Shown one piece after another: positions 46,346 through 60,480 of a stretch of DNA of 64,000 bases (the first letter of the stretch is position 1; the number at the start of each line of letters is the position of its first letter). Both the position numbers and the translations under genes were made by a program. This stretch comes from Sycobia sp. Sy_11 (lineage: Eukaryota > Arthropoda > Insecta > Hymenoptera > Epichrysomallidae). The stretch is from NCBI GenBank assembly GCA_018907035.1, contig JACCIC010000001.1, positions 4,880,001-4,944,000 of the forward strand. The letters run 5' to 3'. The notes under the pieces were generated by a model that saw nothing but the letters and a program-made list of their open reading frames with translations, was not told the DNA's origin and did no database searches.

Positions 46346-47876
46346 TTATTTACGATTTAATTAATAAACGGGATCGCCGTAGTCATGCACGATATTCGAA
46401 TCCGTGCTCAACGTTTGACAGAGCACAATTTATCTTTAGTTTTTATCATGAGAACAATAATGTAATGAATGTTTGTTTACGGTCTAATTAAAAATAAAAA
46501 TAAATTACCGTTGAGAATTTGGGTCAATAATTTTAATACGAAGTTGCCTTATTCAATTATGAAAGCATGATCGCTTTCCATTTAGAAAAATAAAGCTTTA
46601 TATGTAAGAAGAATATTTTTCTACAGCAATGAAGAAAAATGTCGTAAAATACTATATGGCAGTCACGGAACATGTCGTATAGACCATTATCTACATGAAT
46701 CCAAAATTAATATATAATTTTTTTTAATTTCTATAATAATTCAATAATTCTAAGGATTTAGAAATGAAAAATAGAATATGATTCAGCTGAATTTAATTTT
46801 TTTTCCACAATAAAGTTGTTTCTGTAGTATTAACTTCTGTAGTATAGTATTAAGAAAAAGAATTATATTTTTTCACTTAATTTATGCAAAAAGATTATCA
46901 GGTTTAATAATTGACTTATCATAATTTCAAACAGAATGGTAATAATAATCAACTTCCTTTTTCGACGAATATTTGTCTATTTATTAAATACTAAGAAGAA
47001 GGGCAAGTATGCGAATAACTTATACAAAAATAGAAATACATCGATTTTTACAAGTTATTTATTTGATCGAAACTATAATATATTAGTGATAGGAAGCATC
47101 AGCTTGGAATGATGTGAATGTATAATTTCCTTCCGTATAGCATTTTTTCACTAATACTTTTTATTTCTCAATCAATTTATTAATAATAACACATTGTGTT
47201 TTTGACGAGCTTCTCTCATTTAAAAGCATGTATTTAAAATATGCATAAATTAATAATAAAATATTAATTAAACTTGAATTCCTCCAAAAATAAACATGAA
47301 CGAATTCCAAAATACCAGATATATATGTATATATATAGTAATATATATACATCTATTACTTATGAAAATAGAAATTTTGACTATATTGATGAATATTAAA
47401 TGTGTATATCTTTGCAAGAATTTAATTTAGGAAAATGTATTGCGATTTGACTGTTTTAAAATACAAAACGCAGGATGTTGTAATTCAATAACACTTTAGA
47501 GATTTTGGATAAGCGTATCGCAAAAGTAGCATTTGATTATAATTCACCAGATATTTTGTAAATACTATTTTGTTAATATACAAAGCATTGAAGTCAATGT
47601 TAAGGTATATCATGACCACGACTGATTGTACGAGAGCCATACTAAATAATTATTTGGTAAATTATTAAAAGGTCTGCTTATAGTCAATTTGCATAATTCA
47701 AATTATTCAATTCGCCGTTCGGTAAAATAATTGAAAGTCCCAAGCGTATTTTTCCGTAAACTGAGTTGCTACGGATTACACTTTCAAAAATCGTCCATCG
47801 TACGAGTAAATTACTCGTAGGTAGAAAAATGTACAGCGAGGGCAATGCAAAATTTAAAAAAAAACTGAACATATTC
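46346..47876. other. AT-rich sequence, no gene seen
   Basis: Nothing recognised. Confidence 0.6.
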
Positions 47877-47909
47877 ACACACACACACACACGCGCGCGC
47901 GCACACACA

Positions 47910-47971
<62 letters not shown>
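47877..47971. repeat. compound (CA)n-(CG)n-(TA)n microsatellite
   Basis: CA to 47892, CG to about 47901, CA again, then TA from 47913; all alternating purine-pyrimidine. Confidence 0.97.
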
Positions 47972-47974
<3 letters not shown>

Positions 47975-48643
47975 TCTCAGCAAAAGCATTTTAATTTGCA
48001 GCCCGCCCGCATGTAACGGTGTCTCGTCGTTATCACCGCGACGAGCTGCTTTAATTATGCATACGTTTACCTTTTTTTCTCCTCCCCCCTCCCCCCTTAC
48101 TACGCCCGCCCACTATACGCGCAATTCCACGCACCGATGGATTTTCATTTCGACTGTTTCGTTATATCGCTTTTTTTTACAAAGAGATGCGCCGAAAAGA
48201 ATTCATTTATTCCATTTTGTTTATCCCCTTTTTTCATTTCGCCCGTAATATAATCGCGCGGCTAAGCGTATATATGTATATATAAGAAATCTAGTTGAGC
48301 GCGTTTTTTGTTTAACCACGATCTACGGGTTCGTGGAACGAAAAATGGAATATTAACATTTCTGGGCGAATAAACGAGGACGTTGAGAAATTCGATTTAA
48401 ACGTTGAATTTTCCGGTAAAATAAATTGTGCCTTTTTACATTTGAAGTTCACTGCTATTATATATTATTTTATGTTATTTCTGGATGTTTTTTATAATAA
48501 TTACAAGCTTATTATCCTGTAGAAATGAATAAATAACAGACTCATGAGAATTTAATAAATGTTATAATAATAAAAAATTTTTATTTTTTATTATATGCAT
48601 TGTAATAAAATTTTTTTCTGAATTCTGTAATTTCGTACTTAGA

Positions 48644-48644
<1 letters not shown>
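47972..48644. other. unique tract with a small hairpin, then AT-rich
   Basis: CTCGTCG (48023-48029) and CGACGAG (48039-48045) can pair over a 9-base loop, directly beside TTTAATTATGCATACG, a homeodomain/POU-like word. The 47995-48330 part is GC-elevated; possible conserved non-coding DNA. Confidence 0.35.

Positions 48645-48691
<47 letters not shown>
48645..48691. repeat. (TG)n microsatellite
   Basis: Pure TG dinucleotides. Confidence 0.97.
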
Positions 48692-48693
<2 letters not shown>

Positions 48694-49018
48694 TTATGTG
48701 TTTATATCGCTATATTTAAGGTAATATGAAAATATATGCCGGCAGGGACAGCAGGGATACAGACACATAACGAAATAGAGAAAAGGAGAGAGGGAGAGTG
48801 ACACAGACGGAAAGACAGGCAGAATTAATTGAAGAGAAGAGAAAAAAGATAAAGAAACGAGGCATCCATACAAATTATTCGCAATCAAGTCGTTAGCTTG
48901 TCGACGCGAAAGAGTTTCTTATGATCCATTCGCAGTAAATATATAAGAAAAAGGGCAGTTGAGCCTTGACACTTGTCGACCTTTTGCTGTCTACTTTTCT
49001 GAATTATCTTTTTTTCCC

Positions 49019-49048
49019 TTCTTCTTCTTCTTCTTCTTCTTCTTCTTT
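49019..49048. repeat. (CTT)n microsatellite
   Basis: About ten CTT triplets; a Lys/Arg-rich frame on the other strand is due to it. Confidence 0.95.
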
Positions 49049-49079
49049 TCTTATTTTTTCTCAAAGGCAAATTTTTCTC

Positions 49080-49270
49080 ATTGCTCGCCGCGGCCATGGA
49101 AAAAGTAAACCCGCCTAACGAGAATTTTCGACGGTGGGAAGACGCGGTTCAGCCGACCTGCGTGATGGGATTATTCTATTTTGGCGTCTACTTTCTTATA
49201 CCGCGCAGAAAGGCAGATGAAAAGCTCGCTCTCATCCGAAACGCTATTTTCCCGCAGCGGGGGCGTTAAA
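49080..49270 (+). other. GC-elevated tract with a possible small ORF (49096-49269)
   Basis: ATG at 49096 sits in an unusually good context (GCGGCCATGG) and opens 57 codons to TAA at 49267. The peptide has mixed composition, with one hydrophobic stretch (CVMGLFYFGVYFLI) followed by basic residues, so a small single-pass protein is conceivable. No homology, splice signal or poly(A) signal supports it, and similar GC patches nearby also have chance open frames. Confidence 0.25.
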
Positions 49271-51010
<1,740 letters not shown>

Positions 51011-52029
51011 ATTTCAAGCCAATGCGAAATTTTAGCAGAATTCGTTCAATTTCATTATTATTAAATTCATTATGTATGCTCTAATTACTTGAAGGGCATG
51101 TTTTTGCAACGAATGCCCTGTACATATATTAAGAGGTTTCAAAATCATGTATGGGAGAAAATGTTTGGATTGAGACAATTGATACGCTGAGAAATATCGA
51201 GCTATATTTGCAAAGATGAATCAACATTTTTAATTGAAGTCATTGATTACTATTTATTTATCACACAAGATATTGAGTGTGAATCTACCTCCCCGAATCA
51301 CTCTGTACGACGATTTCGAATAGGAAAACTTAGATATAAATTGTCAAAGACAAAAATTATAGGGGCGAAGAGGGTCGTGTAATGGGATCAGTCGCTTTGG
51401 CCTTGAAACTCCTTTTAATATAATTTAATACTTATTTAAGGTGGCGTGGATGTCGTGTTCGATGCTTATGCTATTAAAGAGAGGGACATGATTGGAGATT
51501 AATTTTAATTTTGCTGTTTACAAATTTTTATTCCAAACTCAAAATATTTCTTAATTCAATCTTAAAGTAAAATATATATTACTATTTGCTGTCTCTCGTA
51601 ACTATTTATATTAAAAATTATATTTTTATTTATTATTTTATAAATTAATGCTAGTTTAATTAAAATTTACTATCAGAATACTACACTTTAGTGTATAACT
51701 AAACTAGGTATAAAAAGGTCGTATATATTAAAAACATCTTTCCTATTTTAGTAATGCATAGATGAAATATGTATATTCAAAAGATTGTATTCTTAATCTA
51801 AAGTTGCAATATGTATTGGAGAAGAATTACCAGAATAATATCCCAATATTGCAAAAATCTTATTCAATATTTAACTTTTTATATCGCAATGCGATATGTC
51901 TATGTGATATATTTGAACGCAGTGTTCCTGCAATATTGCAGTCATATATTACTATGAAATTTATTTCGGCCCAGTATTGCTGCAATATTTCATACTATAT
52001 GTGGATATTTTAAAAATTATTTTACATCC
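51011..52029. other. AT-rich sequence with short GCAATATT-type words
   Basis: Around 51790-52000 the words GCAATAT, CAATATTGCA and TGCAATATT recur in both orientations. No gene. Confidence 0.5.
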
Positions 52030-52430
52030 CATGCAGAAATACACTAGGCGTGTCCTTAATTTGGGCTCGATACTAGTCAGTATTACTCAAAATTTCCTCA
52101 TGTAGGAAATACTCGCCAAACCCGAGATAGATTTCCCTACGATCATCTAATAATCGTCTTATATTAATTATTACTTTCTCGGCTCTATTCAGATTTCCTT
52201 AACTTCTCCCTATTTTGGAAAGAATGGCGTTTTTCTAGGCGGAATCTGACAAGTACGAGAATCAAGGAAATGGTTAGGCTTTCTATTTTGATTCTAGTTA
52301 GATTTTCTCAACTTATTCCAATATTGGAAAGAACGATCTATCTTCTAGTTGGAACCTTACAAGTACGACAATTAGGAAAATAGTTAGGTTTTCTACTTTT
52401 AATCTAGTTAGATTCGCTTAAATTATATAT
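52030..52430 (+). repeat. MITE-like dispersed repeat, copy B (left part)
   Basis: Reverse-orientation relative of 37615-37965. Its inner part contains a diverged direct duplication of about 110 bp (52200-52310 and 52310-52420): AACTTCTCCCTATTTTGGAA against AACTTATTCCAATATTGGAA, each followed by GACAAGTACGA-like and CTAGTTAGATT-like blocks. The left edge CCCATGCAGAAATACACTAG may be one terminal repeat. Confidence 0.7.
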
Positions 52431-52612
52431 ATTTAAAATTTATATAAATATATAGATTTTATATATACAACATGGAAAAGAGTAAATAGATTTAATTTAA
52501 ACAAATATATTTACTACATATGTTTTAACTTGTGATTATAAAATTATTATATGATGTTAAGTGATGTACGATTATATGCAAAGTATAGTATCGTAATCTC
52601 ATATTGTATTTT

Positions 52613-52690
52613 AGCATAGAGAATAATGCGTTAGCTTGCAAATCGCAGGGTCGTGGGTTCTCAATACTCATCGGAGGCCGGAATTTTTTT
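52613..52690 (+). repeat. degenerate tRNA-derived sequence (SINE head or tRNA pseudogene)
   Basis: GCGTTAGCTTGCAAATCGCA then GGGTCGTGGGTTCTCAATAC reads like the anticodon arm and T-arm/B-box of a tRNA (GGTCGTGGGTTCRA-type), followed by GGAGGCCGG and a T9 run that could stop RNA polymerase III. The anticodon stem no longer pairs and the 5' half is not recognisable, so it is not a functional tRNA. It lies in the AT-rich DNA separating the two parts of copy B. Confidence 0.45.
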
Positions 52691-52969
52691 TTCGAAATAA
52701 AATATTTATATGTTTAACAGAGGTATTTTACATTAAAATTTATAGTAATTGTTGTACAAAAAATATGTTAATAATTAGTAACTCTTAATTGCAAATCAAT
52801 TAGTAATAATGCATATAGAAGGTAACTTATAAATTCTAATTAAATGGTATGCGTTACCTAAATACGTAAATATATTTTTTATTTTAAATAAAAAAAATTA
52901 AAAGAGTCAAAAAATTATTCAGTTCATCGAGGTAACAAAATTGGAACAATGTATAAATCGTATTAATTT

Positions 52970-53172
52970 CTAGATTTTCTGACTAGATTTTGTCTAGTTT
53001 CTAGTTTGGTATACCTACCAAAATCTAAGCTCGTTCCCTATTCAAAATGCTATTAAAAGTGGGACAAATCGCAACTAGGATCGTGGTAGATTTCCTTTCT
53101 CGAACCTAACATTTAATAAGGAAAACTAACCCGATGCTAGTTAGATTCAAGAATGAATTTCTACACAGGATA
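52970..53172 (+). repeat. MITE-like dispersed repeat, copy B (right part)
   Basis: Carries TTCTAGTTTGG, GGATCGTGGTAGATTTCC and TGCTAGTTAGATTCA, words of the same family, and ends GAATTTCTACACAGGATAT. Reverse-complemented, CCTGTGTAGAAATTC mirrors the left edge near 52032. The stretch between the two parts (52431-52969) looks like later inserted or expanded AT-rich DNA. Confidence 0.5.
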
Positions 53173-53890
53173 TTCATTTGTCCGATTTTTTATTTGCATT
53201 CGCAATTATTGAAAAAGTTTTAATTTTAAGCTTTTCAGCTTAACGCTTTAATCGGATAAAAAGATATTTGTGCTAAACACGTGATTGGTTAATCCACGCC
53301 CTTTTGTCCCCTTTAATTATTTACAATATTCAACAAAGTGTATCCCTGTTACATTTTATTATTCAATTTTGTACAGTTATGATTAAGCCCATCGACGGAA
53401 ATATGAGCGACGGCAATATCGATATATTTTTACTGGTATTACTGTTCTATGATGAAATGTTTCATTCGCCTTTTAACATCGATATTACGACACAATTTGA
53501 CGGGAAGGATAAAATGTTAATATATTGGATCAATTTTCATTTTTGAATTTATCTATATCTGGGAAAATATGCCATTTTTTCATTCATTTTTATTGTTATG
53601 GTGCTTTTATAATGCAATAAACTTTATACGCTTTTTCGATCTCTATTTATAGAAAAGTGAGTAAGAGCTATACTCATGTGTGCGCTTGAAAGCCATTCAA
53701 AAATGACATCCAATCTTTTCAATATCGAGAAAAACGATTAGCTTCCCATGCAAGACACATATTTTACGATCTATTCAAAATTGAGTACCGCAGCTAAACA
53801 TTCTAAATGAGAAAATAAAAATCTTCCTTGCGCGTCCGCTGTAATTTCGAACTTTCATAAACGAAACCAATATTTCTTTTCAGTCTTTTT

Positions 53891-53952
<62 letters not shown>

Positions 53953-54279
53953 GATACGTATAATTAGTAATTCAGAATTTATTCGAACCAGTTTTGGATC
54001 TATAAAGAAAATCGGTCGCGATGTAAATTACCAGAAAAACTCCAGACCTAACCCTAAAAATAGAAACGCTCTCGACTTATAATATAGAATCCTGCAGCCA
54101 ATTTATAATTGAATTTCATTAATACGTATATATACTTATAAGTAGCAAGCGAGTCTAATCAGTTTTTAAACACGGTTCAACTTGAAAAGTATAAAAATTC
54201 ATATAAAATGAGAAAATAGTTTAATTCCAATCCCAACCAAATACGAGGATATTGATTCTATACTTTTCAATCTTTATTT
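53173..54279. other. AT-rich to mixed sequence, no gene supported
   Basis: 53290-53560 is more complex, with an open frame (53304-53546, +) of 80 residues and no recognisable motif. Confidence 0.4.
53894..53951. repeat. (TA)n microsatellite
   Basis: Pure TA dinucleotides. Confidence 0.97.
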
Positions 54280-55130
54280 TCGCCTTGGGAATAGAGTCGA
54301 TCTCCTGTTGAACAGTTACATCCAGGACGTTTCTTGTACGCGCCGATGGACGCGCGGGATAAAGTGACAATATTTGCTCATACAATGTATTAAGTATATA
54401 ATATATACGAGTGGAATGGTTTTAATTTAACCAAGTACCAATACTAACGTATGAAGTAATATGATATCATGGAAATTCTAATTATGGTATATTTGCGCCG
54501 CTTTGTTCGCTTGATAATGTAATAAGCATAGAGCTGCGGGCGTACATCAACTCGTCATCCCTTTGGGCGAGCCGAATGTTAATTAGTCATACTAAAGAAT
54601 CGATGCACTGGCGTGATCAAATCCCATAGAAGCTCTATACCCCCTCCCACCCAATGCACACGCAGAAACAGTTACTGCAATGTCCAGCTATCAGCCTTTG
54701 CTCAAACTGGAATATAACTGCCGTCAGTGACAGCAAGCGCATTATATCCGCAATCCTACCAATCCCTCTATATGGTTTCTTTCGTACGTCCCTTCTCCTG
54801 CCGTCGGGGAGATATTACGTGTAGGTGCGCTGTAGCGGTAATTACTTTCGTTATTGTTAATTGCGTCGAGGTGCGTGACACCCTAGGAAAATTGTACACA
54901 CGGGACAGGTATGTATAAATCTGCGTATGGATCCAAATGCGTGGTGCCCGCGGCCCGGCTGCTAACGGTCTACCCTTTTATACTTGTATATAGTACAGTG
55001 CTATTATACTTCCATTCTGACCCGAGCAGCTTGCCGTGATCAAAGGAGCCAGTTGGATACAATGATATTGTAGATCGAGGTAGTTTGTATTCCTATTCGA
55101 GCCGCGCGGCAGCCTCCCTTTTCACGTTTA
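54280..55130. other. GC-elevated unique tract, possible regulatory DNA or exon
   Basis: Balanced CpG-containing sequence. The + frame at 54727-54918 has a hydrophobic stretch (CAVAVITFVIVNCV) and runs into a good donor match (ACAG|GTATGT at 54909), but it lacks an ATG at its start and a credible acceptor upstream. Conserved non-coding DNA is at least as likely. Confidence 0.3.
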
Positions 55131-58100
55131 AAAGGCTTTATATGTTATATGGGATTAGGAGGCGTGATATTATAGAGAAGAGATCCTTTAAACTAGAAAT
55201 TTCAATTTGAAACAGTGGGAGTTATCGTATGAAATTAATATTGCACAGGATGCTGATTTACTTGTGAAAATACCGTAATCATCCAGTAATTCACTGGTTT
55301 TTAACGAGTTTCAACTGGTTGCAATTTCAACCTAAATTTAAGAACGACCATTGGAGATTTTTCTATATAATTCTCCTTCGATGGTATGGATAAATAATGC
55401 TAAATGCCTAATAAAACTAGGCTATAAATTATCTACTTGATAATAATAATTTTTCTTGCATTCGAAAAAATGAGTGACAATTGAATTATACATACTCTAT
55501 GGTTTTTTTCCAGATTACAGAACTTAATCTTATACTTTAGAAGATAATTACGTCGATGTCAATCGCTTACAATTCCGTATTGATTATTATTAATAGATAT
55601 TGACGTATAGAATATCCATTTTTCACGAACACGCGTTTCATAAAATATTTCTCAAGTTCAAAAACGTATTTTGTATAGAAATAAACAACCTATTAATGAT
55701 TGGAATGAATTATCATTAATTATATTCTTTATCTTGTATCATTCTCAAAAAATACATAATATGTAACCAACAAAATTCTCTGCACTTTTGAATTTTACTA
55801 CCTTTGCATTCTCATTACTTATAATAACGCAACTTCATTTCTTCTTTTTGAAAATCAGATTCAGACGAAAAGAACAGTAGAACGTATTTTTCTCTGATAC
55901 GAAATATGAAATTTAAAATTTTTTTTAATTACATGAGTTTTATAATTACAAACTGTCTTTTACTTCAACTATCTTTTACTTTGTTACTGGCATTACTGTA
56001 GAATATACCTAAAATATCTTCTATCATCATAGCTAATAATTCAAATTCTGGAATGTTATTAAAGTTTATTGATGAGTTCATAAATTAAGTGAAATAGCAC
56101 TCTTCAAGTGATATAATATGAATTTTTCATATTTATAATGAAGTTATATATGAAATCAAGATATACTTATAAACTTGAAAATCAAATATAAGAAATAAAA
56201 TACTATTATCGACAATGAAAAAAGTAACCAGCTGTAGAATTATATAATGATTTTAAATAACTAGTAAACTAGAAAATTAATAACAGGGCATACACCAATC
56301 GTTACATAATAATTATTCAAGACTTCATCATAGCATTGTCTTTTCAATCTTACTATTGGACCTTTCCAATAATCTACTAAAAATTGATTGAAAATTTAAT
56401 TTACATCGTTCAAAAAAATATTATTTTATTTGTACATAGTCATAATGATAAATTTAATATTTTAATATATATATACAAAAAGATATAGAGCATGATAAAA
56501 TAATACTGATATTAGTATTATTTTTATAAGAACAAGTAGATAATAAATCCTTAGTTTCTTCGCAGTCATATATCAGAAGTTTTAAAAATCTGAAAAGATG
56601 ATGATTCAAAAAATAAAACAAATGAAAATGTCAGTAGAATTCTTTAGCAAAAAATATAATAACTAATTATGCAATTATATCCATAAAGGTAGCAAAAATT
56701 GTCTTTTATGCATAATTGGTTCTAAACTATAAACTCAAATGTTAGAAGGCAAACCCGTCCTGGTCGTAAACGCACGAATAATCTTATTACGAAATTTTTT
56801 TGATGTTTTTGTTACGGATTAAGGATCGGAAGAGTTACAGCCATTTTATGAGAATGCTAGGGACGTTTCCTTTTTATGAAACCATATTTGCCTCCCTTCT
56901 ATTTTCCGCTTCATAAGGTTCTAACAATTGTTATATTCAAGCGAGATGTACGTTATGAGAAATTGTTCGATATTTCTAAAAATTTGAAAATTCATTGCAA
57001 TTTTTATATAAATCTTTGCTTCTGACAAGCGTTCATTTCAAATTTTCAGTATTAAAATATTATATTCTTATAAAAAATTTTTCTGTTTGTTATTATTCTT
57101 ATATTTATGTACCGATGAGTACAGAAACAAATCGAATGATGAAATGTGAAGAGGATCATATGGATTTAAGATTTTTAATATCAAAATATATTATATGAAT
57201 TAAAACATTTTTTAGATACTGCAATAATTTAGACATATAGTATTTTATATTATTTTGAATTTCTTTTTAACAATACTAACTGATTCATACAACTGTAGGG
57301 AATAATTAGTTCTTACCATACTGATACAGAACATAAACATATTTAACATTAAAAATTAATATTAATTTGTATTTTTTTAGACAACTAGATATATGAACAT
57401 TGTTCATATAACAAATAGTTATATGAACAAGTAAAAATTAACCAAAGTTTGAATGAATCAGATAAACTTTCTTTTTAAAATATTCATCGATATCAATTTT
57501 ACGCTCAATATCAATGTAAAATATTTCTTAAATCTAGGTTAGTGAATTATTTATCGACATATAGGTAAAAATAGTATACATTTTTCGAACTTTCAAACAA
57601 CACCAATTTTATACTCATAAAAGGAAAGGCGAGCGAACAAAATAACTATTAAGAATATTCCGTCCGAAGGGAGGCTATTACTAGCTAATATGCATCGGAT
57701 GTATCGGCAATATATAAATTCCAATATGTGGCCAAAATACTGACCACGGTTTCATCAATATGTTGTAGCTTCGCGTGGTATTTTTTCGTGAATAAACCCA
57801 ATTACGTGGCTCGTATTATCGATTTTGAATTTCTTCATGAAAGAAAAAACAAATCAGATTTTGTATAACAATACAGTAATGAAGTTCAGTTTATTTTTTC
57901 CATAATATTAATAACGTTGAAAATTACTTTAAAAGCAATCATAAGGACGCTGATAAAGGCTGTTTTTAATAATCTATCGAACGTGTGAGCATAATTAAAA
58001 CTGAATATTTCTTATTTACATTTATATGCATCACGTACTTTAATAATCTGAGCAAGTCGTACTTTATTCTGTAGCGCATGATATATCGTTCATTATACTG

Positions 58101-59176
58101 TTTTTGAACACTGCACTAATTTCCAATGAAGCCAGAACCATATTAAGTAAAATATACTTCTTTTATCCTTATTATATAAATCAACTCCTGTTTGTCAAAT
58201 TAAATTAAATAATATGTTTCTTATTTAATTTCCTAATATTTATTTTTAATAGTGGGTATTAAAAATGAAATATAATTTTATTAAGGATAGCCAAATATAG
58301 GAAGTATTAAATTAATTTCGCAACTTTAACGTTTACATCTATATGACATAAAGTAATATAATTCTTCTTTTTATTAATTTTTTTCCTAATCTATGATTAG
58401 ATATGATTTAATGTTTGATTTTTAAATCTTAAAACTCAATGTTTTTTATTTTTAAATAGCATCCCGTTTTCAGGTTTATTAGCGACTTTATTGTAGTCTA
58501 TATAATAAATTTTAATATCTATCTATCTATAAAATAATTATTATACATATACTTTCGCAAATTATTAATCTGCAGAGATTCATATCTTTGTATATAGTTA
58601 AGGAACGGATCATATTGTATCAAACACAAAGTTGATATTATATCGTTGAAAGACGACTATTCCAGATTTTTATTATTCTTTCTCAAAAAAATATAATTGC
58701 AGATAGATTTTAATCTATTCATTTTGTTTTTTAGTGTAATGTTCTCTTGCATGATAAACAGTTAGATTGCAATGATGTGTTGTCCAACTACACTTAAAAG
58801 CTTCCGTCCGGGATTCTTAAATGGAAATTTATGAATTGGTAATTTTCGTTAACTATGCAGATTCCCTGCAGCTTGTTTCACTGATGCTCTATCATTTTCT
58901 TTTACTTTATATTGATTATTTTCGTGATAATAGTCATGTATGTACGATTAATAATTTTTTTGTTTTATCTGTTTTTATAATTATTTGGAGATTCACTTGT
59001 GTACTCGTTTAACTATTTTAAAAACAAAGTAAACGATACTGATCAAATACTACATTTAGACTGTTTTTTATAAGAAGTTTAAAGTTCTAATTTTAGGCCA
59101 GCCTTCCTTTATTTTTAAAGAAATTCAGGTTTATTATAAATGATACTTATGTCCGCTGTTCTGAAATAAATCAATA
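55131..59176. other. AT-rich sequence, no gene seen
   Basis: About 4 kb of AT-rich DNA with dense stops in all frames. I found no transposon remnant, paired repeat or exon-like stretch in it. Confidence 0.5.
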
Positions 59177-59640
59177 AATATATGAACATCAGTATAGTTT
59201 AAGAAGTGTGAATGGCACATCCGAGCTAAAGTAACATAGCTTAGATTGGTTACATTCTCTCGACTTTGAGAATATAAATATTTTTGAACAAGTTATTAAA
59301 TGTAGATATACAAGGGAAACTTTTGTAAGTAGTCATGTTTGGAAAAATCGCAATAATGTAAATTTAATGTTAGAGTCAAGTAAATTGGGCAAGACTTATT
59401 ATTCATTATTAATATAAAATGTATTAACAGAAAAATTTGGTTTACATTTCTATCAATACGGGTAGGGGTTCTATAAATATTATATAATTAATTTAGAGAG
59501 TATGGGGTATATATATATATATTGAGGATGAATCGGAGCGTTTCGAAACGTTGGTCATTTAAGGTAAATTTAAATTCAAGCTGGTGGGGGCAGTCAGGTT
59601 GCCGTTTACTAACATAGAATATTTTATTTTTAAAACTTAC
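59177..59640 (+). mobile_element. Penelope family A, C-terminus and 3' end
   Basis: It opens with IYEHQYSLRSVNGTSELK, then HSLDFENININFE-like residues (HSLDFENINIF), the same C-terminal region as in the copy at 6.5-6.9 kb. A stop lies inside. After a gap comes the 3' hallmark: GAGGATGAATCGGAGCG, TTTCGAAACGTTGG and GGTGGGGGCAGTCAGGTTG (59522-59615). The GIY-YIG core itself is already lost. Confidence 0.8.
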
Positions 59641-59981
59641 AGAGTCATTCTACAATAGAATAAAATAATGTTGACACAGTTGAAAAATTACTAAAATCCC
59701 TCGATGAAATTTCTCTGTAAAAATACCCTCGTGTACTATTCGTGAATTTCATCAATCTCCATCATCCAATACGATCGGGCTCATTATCCTTGCAGTCCTA
59801 ACGCCTATCCATCATTCCCTCCCCGTCTCCGATTCGCTTCCAGGCGCCCGAGATCAAAAGCGCTTTCTTACAAATCACGCAGGCATTACTCCCAAGCATT
59901 CGTCCGTAAATTCGCATTCAGCCAGCGCTCCAAACTGCCTCGTACTATTAGGCGAGCAGATACAAGCGTCTCCCTATCTCG

Positions 59982-60043
<62 letters not shown>

Positions 60044-60480
60044 CGCTATGGGGAAGCTATAGCAATCATCGTTCCGCCATGCGATCGCGAGCTGGTTGCT
60101 GCATATGCTTGAAAAAAAAAGAAAAAAAACGGCGCTACAATCACTCCGACGTTCGCCACACCACTATCATCGACGAATGAATTTTTATACGCAGGCGTGG
60201 GCTGCGTATCTTTTATACACGCACGCATATATAGCCGGAACTCACATGGTGGAGTATGCGGTATGAAGCGTCCGCGTCGCTGGCCTTCATACCTGCTTGC
60301 GCGCGCCGCCAGAGGACGGAAAATTGGCGTAACTGTGCATGCGCTGCGTGGTCAAGGGAGTTCTGGTCTGGCTGAGTCTATACGGGCGCTTGCATTGCAC
60401 GCGGTGTAAGCTGATGCATGGTCGGAAGGCGAATTTTTTATTTACGAAAAATTGACGGCCGATCTGTTTTCGATTTGTTT
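59641..60480. other. GC-elevated unique tract with (TA)n insert
   Basis: Balanced DNA at 59740-59980 and 60045-60430. A small inverted repeat TACGCA...TGCGTA lies at 60188-60208, followed by TATA-like TTTTATACACG. Overlapping frames carry no domain. Confidence 0.35.
59983..60042. repeat. (TA)n microsatellite
   Basis: Pure TA dinucleotides. Confidence 0.97.

Noticed and set aside
47684..48248. Ile/Tyr-repeat open frames over (TA)n tracts here and at 3.0, 22.9, 25.5, 39.9 and 44.8 kb
   Set aside because: TATA repeats read Tyr-Ile in two phases and stay open by chance; not proteins.
52613..52690. Functional tRNA gene
   Set aside because: Anticodon stem does not pair and the acceptor/D-arm half is missing.
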